Shown here: positions 13,791-20,088 of the stretch, piece by piece | Layout: each line of letters opens with the position of its first letter | How positions within the stretch are numbered: the stretch's first letter is position 1 | Source: CAZVAR01 sp964625225 | GTDB lineage: Bacteria > Pseudomonadota > Alphaproteobacteria > JAJUGE01 | Reading direction: 5' to 3' | Assembly: GCA_964625225.1 (NCBI GenBank) | Contig: CAZVAR010000063.1 | Span: 1 to 20,088, forward strand | DNA: 20,088 nt | Position numbers and translations under genes: made by a program | Notes under the pieces: model-generated | Seen by the model: only the letters and a program-made list of their open reading frames with translations | Databases searched by the model: none | Told to the model about the DNA's origin: nothing

Positions 13791-14419
13791 GGCCGGGCGC
13801 GCTGCTCCCCGGCATCGCGTTGGCGCTGCTGGCGGCGCCAGCCGCCGGGCAGGAGCGGCTGGTGGTCAAGCCGCCGTCCGGTTGGGTGCAGGTGATCCAG
13901 AAGGCCGAGGCCGGGCTCCGCACCGTCGCCTTCGTGCCGAAGGGACAGACCGCCGCCGACTGGACCGAGATGGTCACCTTCCAGGTCGCGCTCGGCCGCG
14001 CCGATGTCAGCCCCAAGGACGCCGCCGCGCGGCTTCGTGTGCGCTGGCGCGCGGCCTGTCGCGAGTTCGTCGAGGAGGAGCCGAAGCTCTACTGGGACAA
14101 GGACTATCTCGCGACCCGGTTCTTTATGCAGTGCCGCGACCCCAAACCCGAGGCCGGACACGGCGAACGTCTCAAGACGATCGAGGTGCTGGGAGTCAAG
14201 GCGATCCAGGGCCGCGAGAGCTTCTATCTGATCGAGCGGGCCTGGCACGCCGACGAGAACGGCCGCGGGAACCCGTTCGTCACAGCCGACGTCCGCAAGG
14301 CTTGGCTCGATTTCCTGGCTACCGCCGAACTGTGCGATGCGCGCGTGCCCGGGCAGGTCTGCCGGGCCGATTCGGCGCAGAGCACCGCAGGCGCGTCTCC
14401 CGGGAAGGGGCGAAGATAG
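13787..14419 (+). CDS. Exported protein of unknown function, coupled to pheT
   Basis: A 210-residue protein that I do not recognise. GTG 13787 is chosen because it overlaps the pheT stop (GTGA) and immediately yields a signal peptide, MRPGALLPGIALALLAAPAAG, with likely cleavage before QERL. Earlier in-frame codons would overlap pheT deeply and encode Arg/Gly-rich sequence. The mature part starts LVVKPPSGWVQVIQK and has TVAFVPKGQTAADWTEMVTFQVALG, reminiscent of small periplasmic proteins with a beta-rich fold. It has four cysteines (RAACREF, FMQCRD, ELCDA, QVCRAD), so one or two disulphides are plausible in the periplasm. Translational coupling of an exported protein to an aminoacyl-tRNA synthetase is odd and may only reflect operon position. 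No domain assignment is offered. Confidence 0.75.
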   Translation: MRPGALLPGIALALLAAPAAGQERLVVKPPSGWVQVIQKAEAGLRTVAFVPKGQTAADWTEMVTFQVALGRADVSPKDAAARLRVRWRAACREFVEEEPKLYWDKDYLATRFFMQCRDPKPEAGHGERLKTIEVLGVKAIQGRESFYLIERAWHADENGRGNPFVTADVRKAWLDFLATAELCDARVPGQVCRADSAQSTAGASPGKGRR

Positions 14420-14560
14420 CACCTACCCGGTCGCGTTGGTGCGGCTCCTGGCGCGGCCGCTCCTGCCCGGAGTGCCGGATCCCGGCCGCGATGCCGGCGA
14501 ACGATACTCGCCTCTTGCGTGCGGCTCGTGCTCCGCTTCTATGCACGCTCTTCACGCACA

Positions 14561-14589
14561 TTCCCATCTCCGGCAGCTTGGCATAGGAT
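14561..14589 (+). promoter_or_regulatory. Weak promoter candidate upstream of the M48 gene
   Basis: TTCCCA (14561-14566), a 17-nt spacer and TAGGAT (14584-14589) each match the sigma70 consensus at 4/6. The leader to the protease start would be about 230 nt and would include the hairpin at 14651-14678. Confidence 0.25.
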
Positions 14590-14650
14590 CTTGCAGGATA
14601 ACCCAGATGCGCAGACTGGCGGGGTGCGGCTCCAGCGCGGGGGAACATGC

Positions 14651-14678
14651 CCGAGGGCGTCATGCGCGAAACCCTCGG
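14651..14678 (+). other. Hairpin in the long gap before the M48 gene
   Basis: CCGAGGG (14651-14657) pairs with CCCTCGG (14672-14678) around a 14-nt loop that can itself pair (GCG with CGC). Role unknown: terminator of the pheT operon, leader element or small-RNA stem. Confidence 0.35.
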
Positions 14679-14828
14679 TGTGAGACCGGCGTTTAGGCAC
14701 GCAGCGACCGTCCAGTCGGTCTTCGGCAATTCGGAATCCAGTCCATGCATCTTCATCACGGCGCCCCTGCTGCCCTCACGTCCTGCGGCGATCCGGTCCG
14801 CGGCGAGCGGCAGCGAAGGCCGACGCCC

Positions 14829-15614
14829 TTGAGCTGGCTGACGTGCGGCCGGCGCACCGTCCTCGCGATGCTGACCGGCGCCGGCATGGCCGTTCTGGCC
14901 GGTTGCGCCGGCGAGGGACAGACCGGGCTCGGCCTGAACCTGGTCTCGCCCGAGCAAGTCCAGCAGCTCGGGATCGAGAGTTGGCAGAAGCTGCGGGCGG
15001 AGACGCCGCCGTCCGACAACGCCACCTACCAAGCCGCCCTCCGGAAGGTCAGCAATCGCCTGCTGACCGCCGCGGGAGAGAACCCCGGCGCTTGGGAGGC
15101 GGTCGTGTTCAAAGGCGATGCGGCCAATGCCTTCGCGCTGCCCGGCAACAAGATCGGCGTCTATGAGGGCCTGTTCCGCGTTGCGGAGAACGAAGAACAG
15201 CTCGCCGTCGTCGTGGGTCATGAGATCGCGCACAATCAGCAGAACCATGCCGCCGAGCGACTGAACTCGACCATGGCGACCCAAATGGGCGTGCAACTGG
15301 TGGGCGTCGCCCTCGGCGCCACCGGCTACGGGAACCCGAACGCGATCGCCGCGCTGCTCGGTGCGGGAGCGCAGTACGGCCTGATCCTTCCCTATGGACG
15401 CAACCAGGAGCTGGAGGCCGACCGGCTCGGCCTGCTCCTGGTCGCGCGCGCCGGCTACGATCCGCGCGAGGCGGTCCGGCTTTGGCGCAACATGGCGTCC
15501 ACCGGCACGCGGCAGCCGGAGTTCCTCTCGACCCATCCCGGTCCCGAGAACCGGATCGCCCAGCTCGAACGCCTCATGCCGGAAGCGATGGCGATCTATC
15601 AGCGGGGCCGATGA
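14829..15614 (+). CDS. M48-family metalloprotease, predicted lipoprotein
   Basis: A zinc metalloprotease of peptidase family M48, 261 residues from TTG 14829. The active site is GHEIAHNQQNH (HExxH, two zinc His plus catalytic Glu). The third ligand is the Glu of NQELEADRLGL. The late FLSTHPGPENRIAQL motif is typical of bacterial LoiP/YcaL-like and BepA-like proteases, which degrade or quality-control outer-membrane proteins. TTG 14829 is preferred because it gives a short basic N-region (GRRTV), a hydrophobic core and a lipobox LAGC, so the mature protein should be lipid-anchored at that Cys. ATG 14745 would place 28 extra polar residues in front and hide the signal; ATG 14871 would remove the Arg pair. 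GAAGG lies about 9 nt upstream of the TTG. The Arg pair raises the possibility of Tat export. It is convergent with the next gene, 3 bp apart. Confidence 0.88.
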   Translation: MSWLTCGRRTVLAMLTGAGMAVLAGCAGEGQTGLGLNLVSPEQVQQLGIESWQKLRAETPPSDNATYQAALRKVSNRLLTAAGENPGAWEAVVFKGDAANAFALPGNKIGVYEGLFRVAENEEQLAVVVGHEIAHNQQNHAAERLNSTMATQMGVQLVGVALGATGYGNPNAIAALLGAGAQYGLILPYGRNQELEADRLGLLLVARAGYDPREAVRLWRNMASTGTRQPEFLSTHPGPENRIAQLERLMPEAMAIYQRGR

Positions 15615-15617
15615 TCG

Positions 15618-16235
15618 CTACATCGGCGGCACCAGACCGTCCTTGCCGACCGCGACGCGCACGGCGGCAAGACTGCCGTCGGACTGCCGCATCGCGGTGA
15701 TGAAGGCGTGATTGCCGGGGACGAGGAGGCTTCGATCACCCGGTTCCAGGGTGACGATCGGCGCTTCCGGCGGGATCTGCACGATCTGTTCTCCGCCTTT
15801 GTATTTCAGCGTGACGGTCCGCCCGGAGACCTTGCCGACGACGCTTTCGACCACGGCATTGGTCATCGTCGTCTCGGGCGTGAGATCCCAAGGATAATGA
15901 CCTTCGCGCACTCCGCGCATCGTCTCGGGAAAGATCAGGACCTCGACGGCTCTGAGCGTGCCATCGCGCTGCGGCACTGCCGCCGTACCGATATAGCTGC
16001 CCGGCACGATCCGCCCGATCTCCGACCGGGCCACCGCGGACACGTCCAGCGGATCTCCGAGGCGCACCCGTACGGTCTCGCCGCCGCGCTCGCGGACCGT
16101 GATTGCGGCGGCCTCGGCCGACAGAATCTCGCCCCGGATACGGATCGGCTGCATGTCCTGCGCCATGCTCAGGGCCGGCATCACGAGAACGGCGAGGGCG
16201 ACGGCGCGCCGAAGCCAAGGACCTGACGACATCAT
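15618..16235 (-). CDS. Exported beta-rich protein of unknown function
   Basis: A 205-residue protein starting at ATG 16235, just after a strong ribosome-binding site (AAGGGAGAG on the minus strand). A signal peptide ends near residue 26 (ALAVLVMPALSMAQ). The mature part is a series of short strands: IRIRGEILSAEAAAITVRE, ETVRVRLGDPLDV, GSYIGTAAVPQRDGTLRAVEVLIF, GRTVTLKYKGGEQIVQIPPEAPI, ADV-like VPGNHAFITAMRQSDGSLAAVRVAVG. These look like two repeats of a small barrel in which each half asks how an element depends on a strand pattern G-x-I...ITV...G, similar to DUF5666-type OB-like domains. That family call is tentative. It lies downstream of the amidase gene on the same strand, with a hairpin between, and may or may not share its transcript. 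Confidence 0.75.
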   Translation of the reverse strand: MMSSGPWLRRAVALAVLVMPALSMAQDMQPIRIRGEILSAEAAAITVRERGGETVRVRLGDPLDVSAVARSEIGRIVPGSYIGTAAVPQRDGTLRAVEVLIFPETMRGVREGHYPWDLTPETTMTNAVVESVVGKVSGRTVTLKYKGGEQIVQIPPEAPIVTLEPGDRSLLVPGNHAFITAMRQSDGSLAAVRVAVGKDGLVPPM

Positions 16236-16314
16236 CCCGATCTCTCCCTTGTTTTGGCCGGGCATGGCCGCCGCCGCTCCGCCGACGGGGTCGGGCCGGC
16301 CGCAGTCAACCGGG

Positions 16315-16335
16315 CCGGGCTTGCGCGAGGCCCGG
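16315..16335 (-). terminator. Hairpin just after the amidase stop, possible terminator
   Basis: CCGGGC (16315-16320) pairs with GCCCGG (16330-16335) around a 9-nt loop, 4 bp beyond the amidase stop on the minus strand. No T-run follows. Confidence 0.35.
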
Positions 16336-16339
16336 CATC

Positions 16340-17776
16340 TCACGCATCCGGCACCGGTGGCCGCCGGTGCGCCCAGGGCCGCGCCATTTCGAACAGGGCC
16401 GCACTCCGCAGCACACGGGCGTCCGCCAGCCAGGGGCCGACGATCTGGAGGCCGACCGGCAAGCCGTCCTTCGTCCAGCCGCAGGGCACCGTGATCGCCG
16501 GATGGCCGGTCAGATTGAACGGATGGGTATAGGGATACCAGCCGTCGCGCAGTCCGCCGGCCGCCTCGCCTTCGATCTCGACCGGCGCGAACGGATCCTG
16601 GTCGGCCGGCAGCGCGGGGCGGGACAAGGTTGGCGTCACCAGCAGGTCGATCCGGTCGAACCAGCCCTCGACCGTCCGGTAAAGCCGGGTGCGGGCGGCG
16701 ATCGCATCCTGCACCGCGACCGCGCCGTAACGGCGCCCTTCGGCCATCCAATGCCGCAGCGAGGCGCTCATCCGGTCGCCCAGTGCCGCCTCGATCGCCG
16801 CAAACCGGCTCGCCCAAATCGAGAATGTGAGCGGCCCCCAGATCGGGAGGGCATCGGGGAAATCATCGCGATGCTCGTCGACGCTGGCGCCCAGCCCGGT
16901 GAACGCGGCCAGCGCTCCTTCGACCAGCGCCCGTGTCTCGCCGTCGATGCGCGCGTTGCCGAGGAACGGCCGCCAGCCGATGCGGAGCCCCCGCAAGTCA
17001 CCCTCGGCGCGCCCCGCGGCGGTCAGCCCCTCCGGGCGGCGACCGAGCGAGTGCGGATCGCTCGGATGCGGGCCGGCCATGACGTCGAGCATCAACGCCG
17101 CGTCGGCCACGGTCCGCGCCATCGGCCCGACATAGGCGAGCAGCCCGAACACGTCCGGCGTCTGGTCGTGCGGTACCACGCCCAGTGTCTGCTTCATCCC
17201 GACAATGCCGCAGGCGGCGGCAGGAATGCGGATCGAGCCGCCGCCGTCGGTTCCCACCGCCAGCGGAGCGAGGCCGGAGGCGACCGCCGCGCCGGCGCCG
17301 CCGCTCGACCCGCCACAGGTGCGGGCGGTATGCCAGGGATTGACCGTGCGGCCGAACAGCGGGGCTTCGGTGAGCGCTTTGTGCCCGAACTCCGGGGTCG
17401 TGGTCTTGCCGACCACGATCGCGCCCGCTGCCCGGAGTCGGGCCACCGGCACGCAGTCCTGCACCGGAACATTATCCGCATGGTAAAGGCTGCCGAAGGT
17501 GGTCCGTAGCCCGGCCGTGTTGCACAAATCCTTGACCGACACCGGCACGCCGTGTAGCGGACCGAGCGTCTCGCCGGCCACGACCGCCCGCTCCGCCTCG
17601 CGGGCCGCCGACATCGCCCGGTCGGCGGCCACTGTGATGAAGGCGTTCAGCTGCGGCTGCATCGCCTCGATCCGCCGCAGGACCGCTTCGGTGATCTCGA
17701 CCGGGGACACGACCCGGCGGACGACGAGGTCGGCCAGTTCGACCGCCGACGTGAAGCAGAGTTCGGTATCGTCCAT
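16340..17776 (-). CDS. Amidase-signature family hydrolase
   Basis: A 478-residue amidase-signature enzyme that hydrolyses C-N amide bonds through a Ser-cisSer-Lys triad. Lys82 lies in VSVKDLCNTAG, Ser157 (cis-Ser) in CGGSSGGAG and the nucleophile Ser181 in GTDGGGSIRIPAA. The 24-residue Ser-Ser spacing fits the family. The N-terminal helix region SAVELADLVVRRVVSPVEITEAVLRRIEA is typical, as is the C-terminal HPFNLTGHPAITVPCGWTKDGLPVGLQIVG. There is no signal peptide, so it is cytoplasmic. It is not GatA by context (no gatB or gatC nearby, and the substrate half differs), so the substrate is unknown. The start ATG 17776 has GGAG about 8 nt upstream. The globin gene lies 60 bp upstream on the same strand, so they may be co-transcribed. 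Confidence 0.9.
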   Translation of the reverse strand: MDDTELCFTSAVELADLVVRRVVSPVEITEAVLRRIEAMQPQLNAFITVAADRAMSAAREAERAVVAGETLGPLHGVPVSVKDLCNTAGLRTTFGSLYHADNVPVQDCVPVARLRAAGAIVVGKTTTPEFGHKALTEAPLFGRTVNPWHTARTCGGSSGGAGAAVASGLAPLAVGTDGGGSIRIPAAACGIVGMKQTLGVVPHDQTPDVFGLLAYVGPMARTVADAALMLDVMAGPHPSDPHSLGRRPEGLTAAGRAEGDLRGLRIGWRPFLGNARIDGETRALVEGALAAFTGLGASVDEHRDDFPDALPIWGPLTFSIWASRFAAIEAALGDRMSASLRHWMAEGRRYGAVAVQDAIAARTRLYRTVEGWFDRIDLLVTPTLSRPALPADQDPFAPVEIEGEAAGGLRDGWYPYTHPFNLTGHPAITVPCGWTKDGLPVGLQIVGPWLADARVLRSAALFEMARPWAHRRPPVPDA

Positions 17777-17836
17777 CGGGCATGCTCCGTTCCGGGTGTC
17801 GACAGCGGACAGCTTGCCGCCTCCCGCCCCGGGCGG

Positions 17837-18271
17837 CTACCGCGTCGAGGCGGTTCGGGCCGCCTCGATCATGATACCGCTCAACAGGGCGTAGGCCGCT
17901 GCCCACGCCGCCCTGGTCGCGGGTGTGAAGGCGGGGCCGAGCACCTGCTCCAGGCTCCAGATCAGGGCCACACCCACCGGTCCGTAATGCTGTTCGCGTA
18001 CGCCGTAGCCGACATGCCGGCGGCCGAGGTCGCGAACGTCGTCTATAATGAGCTCGATACGGTCGAGATGGCGGATCACGACCGCGAGAGCGGCCATCAG
18101 CTTCGCGCCCTGTGCCCGCAGGTCGTCGTGGAACAGCGCCCGTACCTCGGGCGCGATCTGGAACAGTCGCGTGTAGAACAGGGCGGCCACCTCTTCGCGA
18201 CCCGCAGCGATCGCGGTGAAGCTTTCGCGCACGAGGGCAATTTGCTCGGGCGCAATCGGCTCGGGCGTCAT
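17837..18271 (-). CDS. Single-domain globin (bacterial haemoglobin, Vgb-like)
   Basis: A 144-residue single-domain globin of the flavohaemoglobin/Vitreoscilla class. Key positions line up: Tyr33 (B10) in LFYTRLF, Gln54 (E7) in LRAQGAKLMAAL, proximal His86 (F8) in GRRHVGYGV, Tyr96 in EQHYGPVG and Glu136 near the C-terminus (IMIEAA). Tyr-B10 with Gln-E7 is the distal pocket of enzymes that bind O2 tightly and detoxify NO. No reductase domain is attached, so electrons must come from elsewhere. ATG 18271 is chosen because the globin fold begins directly; longer in-frame openings on the minus strand up to about 18538 add Arg-rich, non-globin sequence overlapping the divergent gene. An AAGG element lies about 9 nt upstream. 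The AT-rich repeat at 18359-18376 lies in its upstream region. Confidence 0.88.
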   Translation of the reverse strand: MTPEPIAPEQIALVRESFTAIAAGREEVAALFYTRLFQIAPEVRALFHDDLRAQGAKLMAALAVVIRHLDRIELIIDDVRDLGRRHVGYGVREQHYGPVGVALIWSLEQVLGPAFTPATRAAWAAAYALLSGIMIEAARTASTR

Positions 18272-18358
18272 CGGGGCTGCCTTTCGAGCGCTCCTCCACG
18301 TTCCACAATGCTGCCGCACTTCCGTGTCCGGTCGATTTCGCGCCCGCCGGTTCTGAGC

Positions 18359-18376
18359 GAAACAATTGAAACAAAG
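18359..18376. promoter_or_regulatory. AT-rich 9-bp direct repeat between globin and hydrolase
   Basis: GAAACAATT (18359-18367) and GAAACAAAG (18368-18376) are adjacent copies sharing seven of nine positions. They form an AT-rich island in a G+C-rich divergent gap of 196 bp. The + strand also contains TTGAAA (18366-18371), a -35-like hexamer. This may be a promoter or operator for one or both genes; the regulator is unknown. Confidence 0.4.
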
Positions 18377-18467
18377 TACCTTGGCCGCGAAATCGTCCCG
18401 CAACCGGCGCGCCCTAGGGTGCCGACCGTCGCGCCGGCCCGGCCGCGCGCCAAACGGGAGATCTGCA

Positions 18468-19364
18468 ATGTCCGGAACCGATACCGATCGAGCCACCGCC
18501 GCAAACTCGACCGGCCTGACGGTCGACGGCGCGCACATCGCCTGCGCCGAGACCGGGGCCGGCGAACCGGTGATCGCGCTGCACTGTTCGGCCAGTTCGG
18601 GCGGCCAGTGGCGCGGTCTGGTGGAGGCGCTCGGCCCCGGCTTTCGGGTGCTGGCGCCGGACCTGCTCGGCTGCGGTCACAGCGACCCGTGGCCCGGGCA
18701 GCGTCCGCTGCGGCTGCTCGACGACGGCGCGGTGATCGCCAAGCTGATCGGGCACTACGGAGAGCCGGCCCATCTCGTGGGGCATTCCTACGGCGGAGCC
18801 GTCGCGCTCCGGGCTGCGGTCGAGATGCCGGAGCAGGTACGCAGCCTGACGCTCATCGAGCCGGTTTGCTTTCATCTGCTGCGCGATGGCCGGGGTCGCG
18901 ATCGGCTGTTGTTCAGCGATGTCGGCGAGCTCGGCGACGCCATCGCGCGGGCGGTGTTGAGCGGCGATTATTGCGACGGCATGTCCTGCTTCGTCGATTA
19001 TTGGAGCGGCGACGGTGCCTGGGCGCGCTTGGGGCCGGAGCGGCAAGCCGCGCTGGCCGCCCGCGCCGGCCGGGTGGCCCTGGACTTCTGGGCCACGGTC
19101 ACGGAGCGGCTGCCGCGGCATCGGCTGCGGCAGGTGACGGCGTCGACGCTGGTGATCGCGGGATCGGAGAGCCCCGAACCGGTGCAGCGCATCGCCGAGA
19201 TCCTGAGCGAAACGCTGCCGGTCTGCCGACGGCGGGTGTTGCAGGGCGCCAATCACATGGCTGCGATGACGCGGCCCGATACCGTCTATCCGCTGATCGC
19301 GGACCATATCCGCGGCAGCGGCGAGGCGGGCCGTGGCGCGGCGCCGCAGCGCCGCAGCGCGTGA
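18468..19364 (+). CDS. Alpha/beta-fold hydrolase
   Basis: A 298-residue alpha/beta hydrolase. HCSASSGGQW (39-48) is the oxyanion-hole segment, APDLLGCGHSDPW (63-75) the conserved turn, and VGHSYGGAVAL (104-114) the nucleophile elbow with Ser107. The catalytic His is His263 in GANHMAAMTRP. The usual acid after strand 7 is replaced by SESPEP (Glu234). The Glu131 of LIEPVCF after strand 6 is the other candidate, and the assignment is open. The start ATG 18468 has GGGAG (18456-18460) at good spacing. Its extra N-terminus is short and polar, so there is no export signal. It diverges from the globin gene. The 3' end carries two tandem GCGCCGCA units (19341-19356), encoding the Arg/Ala tail. Substrate unknown. 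Confidence 0.87.
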   Translation: MSGTDTDRATAANSTGLTVDGAHIACAETGAGEPVIALHCSASSGGQWRGLVEALGPGFRVLAPDLLGCGHSDPWPGQRPLRLLDDGAVIAKLIGHYGEPAHLVGHSYGGAVALRAAVEMPEQVRSLTLIEPVCFHLLRDGRGRDRLLFSDVGELGDAIARAVLSGDYCDGMSCFVDYWSGDGAWARLGPERQAALAARAGRVALDFWATVTERLPRHRLRQVTASTLVIAGSESPEPVQRIAEILSETLPVCRRRVLQGANHMAAMTRPDTVYPLIADHIRGSGEAGRGAAPQRRSA

Positions 19365-19546
19365 GGGCACCGGTCGGGCATCGCCGCGACGGGCACCGAC
19401 AAGCGGGGCTGCTCCGGCAGCCCCGTTAGTACGGCGGGAATGTCGTGGACCGTACCGTCCGCGGCGACCGCAAGTATTTGCGGACCCTCCGGCCCTTCGG
19501 CGAAGTTCCCGGCGGTGACTCCGTCCGGACCCTCGATGGCGCGCAC
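19286..19546 (-). CDS. Doubtful small ORF in the pre-lepA gap
   Basis: An 86-codon minus-strand frame from GTG 19546 to a stop at 19286. The first half (MRAIEGPDGVTAGNFAEGPEG, then ILAVAADGTVHDIPAVLTGLP) reads like a soluble protein, unlike the Arg/Ala-rich shadows around it. The frame also stays open upstream to about 19766, with PTDG and DVAQPAPLE before the GTG. Against it: no ribosome-binding site, a Pro/Arg-rich tail that overlaps the convergent hydrolase gene by 79 bp, and no family I recognise. It could be a short gene, a decayed remnant or chance in G+C-rich DNA. Confidence 0.2.
   Translation of the reverse strand: MRAIEGPDGVTAGNFAEGPEGPQILAVAADGTVHDIPAVLTGLPEQPRLSVPVAAMPDRCPHALRRCGAAPRPASPLPRIWSAISG
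19404..19425. terminator. 9-bp hairpin after the hydrolase, possible terminator
   Basis: CGGGGCTGC (19404-19412) and GCAGCCCCG (19417-19425) pair perfectly around TCCG, 39 bp after the hydrolase stop, followed by TTAGT. It is the strongest terminator-like stem for that gene. Confidence 0.5.
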
Positions 19547-19762
19547 ACACCCGTCGGTCGGCTCGAGGGGCGCGGGCTGCGCGACATCGCCGGCGGTCCG
19601 CTCGCTGCCGCGCGTGCCGGCCGGCGGCTCGTGTCCGGTCGCGGCGGGCCGAGCAGCAGGCCGGTGCCCGGCAGGGGGCGGGTTGCATCGTGCGGCGCCG
19701 CGCGGCTGGCCCGGGCTCGCGAGAACGGGCGTGCCGCGCCCCGGTCCGGAGCGGGAAAGCGA

Positions 19763-19790
19763 TTGCGCGCCCGGTTGCGGATGCTAAATA
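19763..19790 (+). promoter_or_regulatory. Candidate lepA promoter, placed for a leaderless transcript
   Basis: TTGCGC (19763-19768), a 16-nt spacer and TAAATA (19785-19790, within GCTAAATAG). The usual 6-7 nt to the transcription start points to the A of the lepA ATG at 19797. There is no Shine-Dalgarno sequence. The same GCTAAAT core occurs in the thrS promoter. Confidence 0.5.
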
Positions 19791-19796
19791 GCGCGC

Positions 19797-20088
19797 ATGA
19801 CCGATCTCTCCCGCATCCGCAACTTCGCGATCATCGCCCATATCGACCACGGCAAGTCGACGCTGGCGGACCGCCTCATCCAGCTCTGCGGCGGCCTCAC
19901 CGACCGCGAGATGCGCGAGCAGGTGCTCGATTCGATGGAACTCGAGCGCGAGCGGGGGATCACCATCAAGGCGCAGACCGTGCGCCTCGACTACCGGGCG
20001 CCGGACGGAACCGAGTACGAGCTCAACCTGATCGACACGCCGGGCCATGTCGACTTCGCCTACGAGGTCAACCGCAGCCTCGCCGCCT
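19797..20088 (+). CDS. lepA: Elongation factor 4 (LepA), N-terminal part, cut by window edge
   Basis: The first 97 residues of a translational GTPase, running off the right edge. G1 is AHIDHGKST (residues 14-22, P-loop), switch I/G2 is RERGITIKAQT (51-61) and G3 is DTPGHVDFAYEV (80-91). The NFAIIAHIDHGKSTLADRLI start and the KAQTVRL segment identify LepA rather than TypA or EF-G. LepA acts on the ribosome in initiation and back-translocation-like steps. The ATG at 19797 is the natural start, because the sequence reads MTDLSRIRNFAIIAHI; there is no Shine-Dalgarno sequence, which fits the leaderless promoter placement. Confidence 0.96.
   Translation, partial: MTDLSRIRNFAIIAHIDHGKSTLADRLIQLCGGLTDREMREQVLDSMELERERGITIKAQTVRLDYRAPDGTEYELNLIDTPGHVDFAYEVNRSLAA

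Larger units (their letters stand above)
14420..14828. other. 409-bp stretch with no convincing gene
   Basis: No reading frame here has protein-like composition or a start with a ribosome-binding site; the open frames are Arg/Ala/Gly/Pro-rich shadows. It contains a weak promoter-like pair, TTCCCA (14561-14566) and TAGGAT (14584-14589) with a 17-nt spacer, and one hairpin at 14651-14678. Local base composition is less extreme than in the neighbouring genes around 14530-14620. It may be the 5' region of the downstream protease gene or host a small RNA. Confidence 0.5.
19365..19796. other. 432-bp gap between the hydrolase and lepA
   Basis: No confident gene. It holds a 9-bp hairpin near its left end, the doubtful minus-strand ORF and, at its right end, the lepA promoter candidate. 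The rest (about 19550-19760) is a very G+C-rich stretch with many GGC/GCC runs and no start with a ribosome-binding site. Confidence 0.5.

Noticed and set aside
14319..15536. Minus-strand open frame across the 14420-14828 gap and the M48 gene
   Set aside because: It overlaps a certain metalloprotease, has no ribosome-binding site and no recognisable motifs.
16103..17509. Long plus-strand open frame opposite the amidase
   Set aside because: The amidase has an intact triad and family motifs; the opposite frame has Arg/Pro-rich shadow composition.
19341..19356. Tandem GCGCCGCA units as a functional repeat
   Set aside because: Only two copies at the end of a coding sequence in a very G+C-rich context; chance or slippage explains it.
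1..20088. tRNA genes, CRISPR arrays, insertion sequences, phage or toxin-antitoxin modules
   Set aside because: I looked for TTCGA-type T-loops, regularly spaced repeats, transposase motifs and small paired ORFs and found none that hold up by eye.

Overview
This is a bacterial chromosomal window, very G+C-rich (roughly two thirds by eye, not computed). Several proteins point to an alphaproteobacterium, probably Rhodospirillales-like: an FzlA-type GST-fold protein with the C-terminal DLDF tail (FzlA is known from alphaproteobacteria), an IF-3 with the N-terminal ARP...DGPRVNEE signature, and promoter-like -10 boxes of the form CTAAAT. I see no tRNA, rRNA, CRISPR array, transposase, integrase or phage gene. 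The region is mostly core chromosome with ordinary accessory metabolism.

Left part (1-6701). The window opens inside gltB (large subunit of glutamate synthase). A three-gene + strand run follows: fzlA (cell division), a SIMPL-like exported protein, and an atypical SDR/epimerase that overlaps it by 4 nt. Convergent to this run is an ABHD10-like serine hydrolase. A GT4 glycosyltransferase diverges from the hydrolase across only 20 bp. A second, GT-A-like putative glycosyltransferase lies convergent to the GT4 gene.

Central part (6702-14419). This is the classic translation cluster thrS - infC - rpmI - rplT - pheS - pheT, all on the + strand, encoding ThrRS, IF-3, L35, L20 and both PheRS subunits. 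pheT is translationally coupled (GTGA) to a small exported protein of unknown function. Control signals are dense here: a thrS promoter and a hairpin over the thrS ribosome-binding site; an 11-bp perfect hairpin ending at the thrS stop codon; an infC start that appears to be AUA; two GC hairpins, a good sigma70-type promoter and a structured leader before rpmI; and a terminator-like hairpin between rplT and pheS.

Right part (14420-20088). A 409-bp stretch without a convincing gene precedes an M48 metalloprotease lipoprotein. On the - strand follow a small exported beta-rich protein, an amidase-signature hydrolase and a single-domain globin. The globin diverges from a second alpha/beta hydrolase across an AT-rich direct repeat. 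After a 432-bp poorly coding gap, the window ends in the first 97 codons of lepA (EF4), which looks leaderless.

I did not find an obviously new multi-gene system. The most interesting observations are post-transcriptional: the non-canonical infC start, the thrS end hairpin, the rpmI-rplT leader and the possible leaderless lepA.
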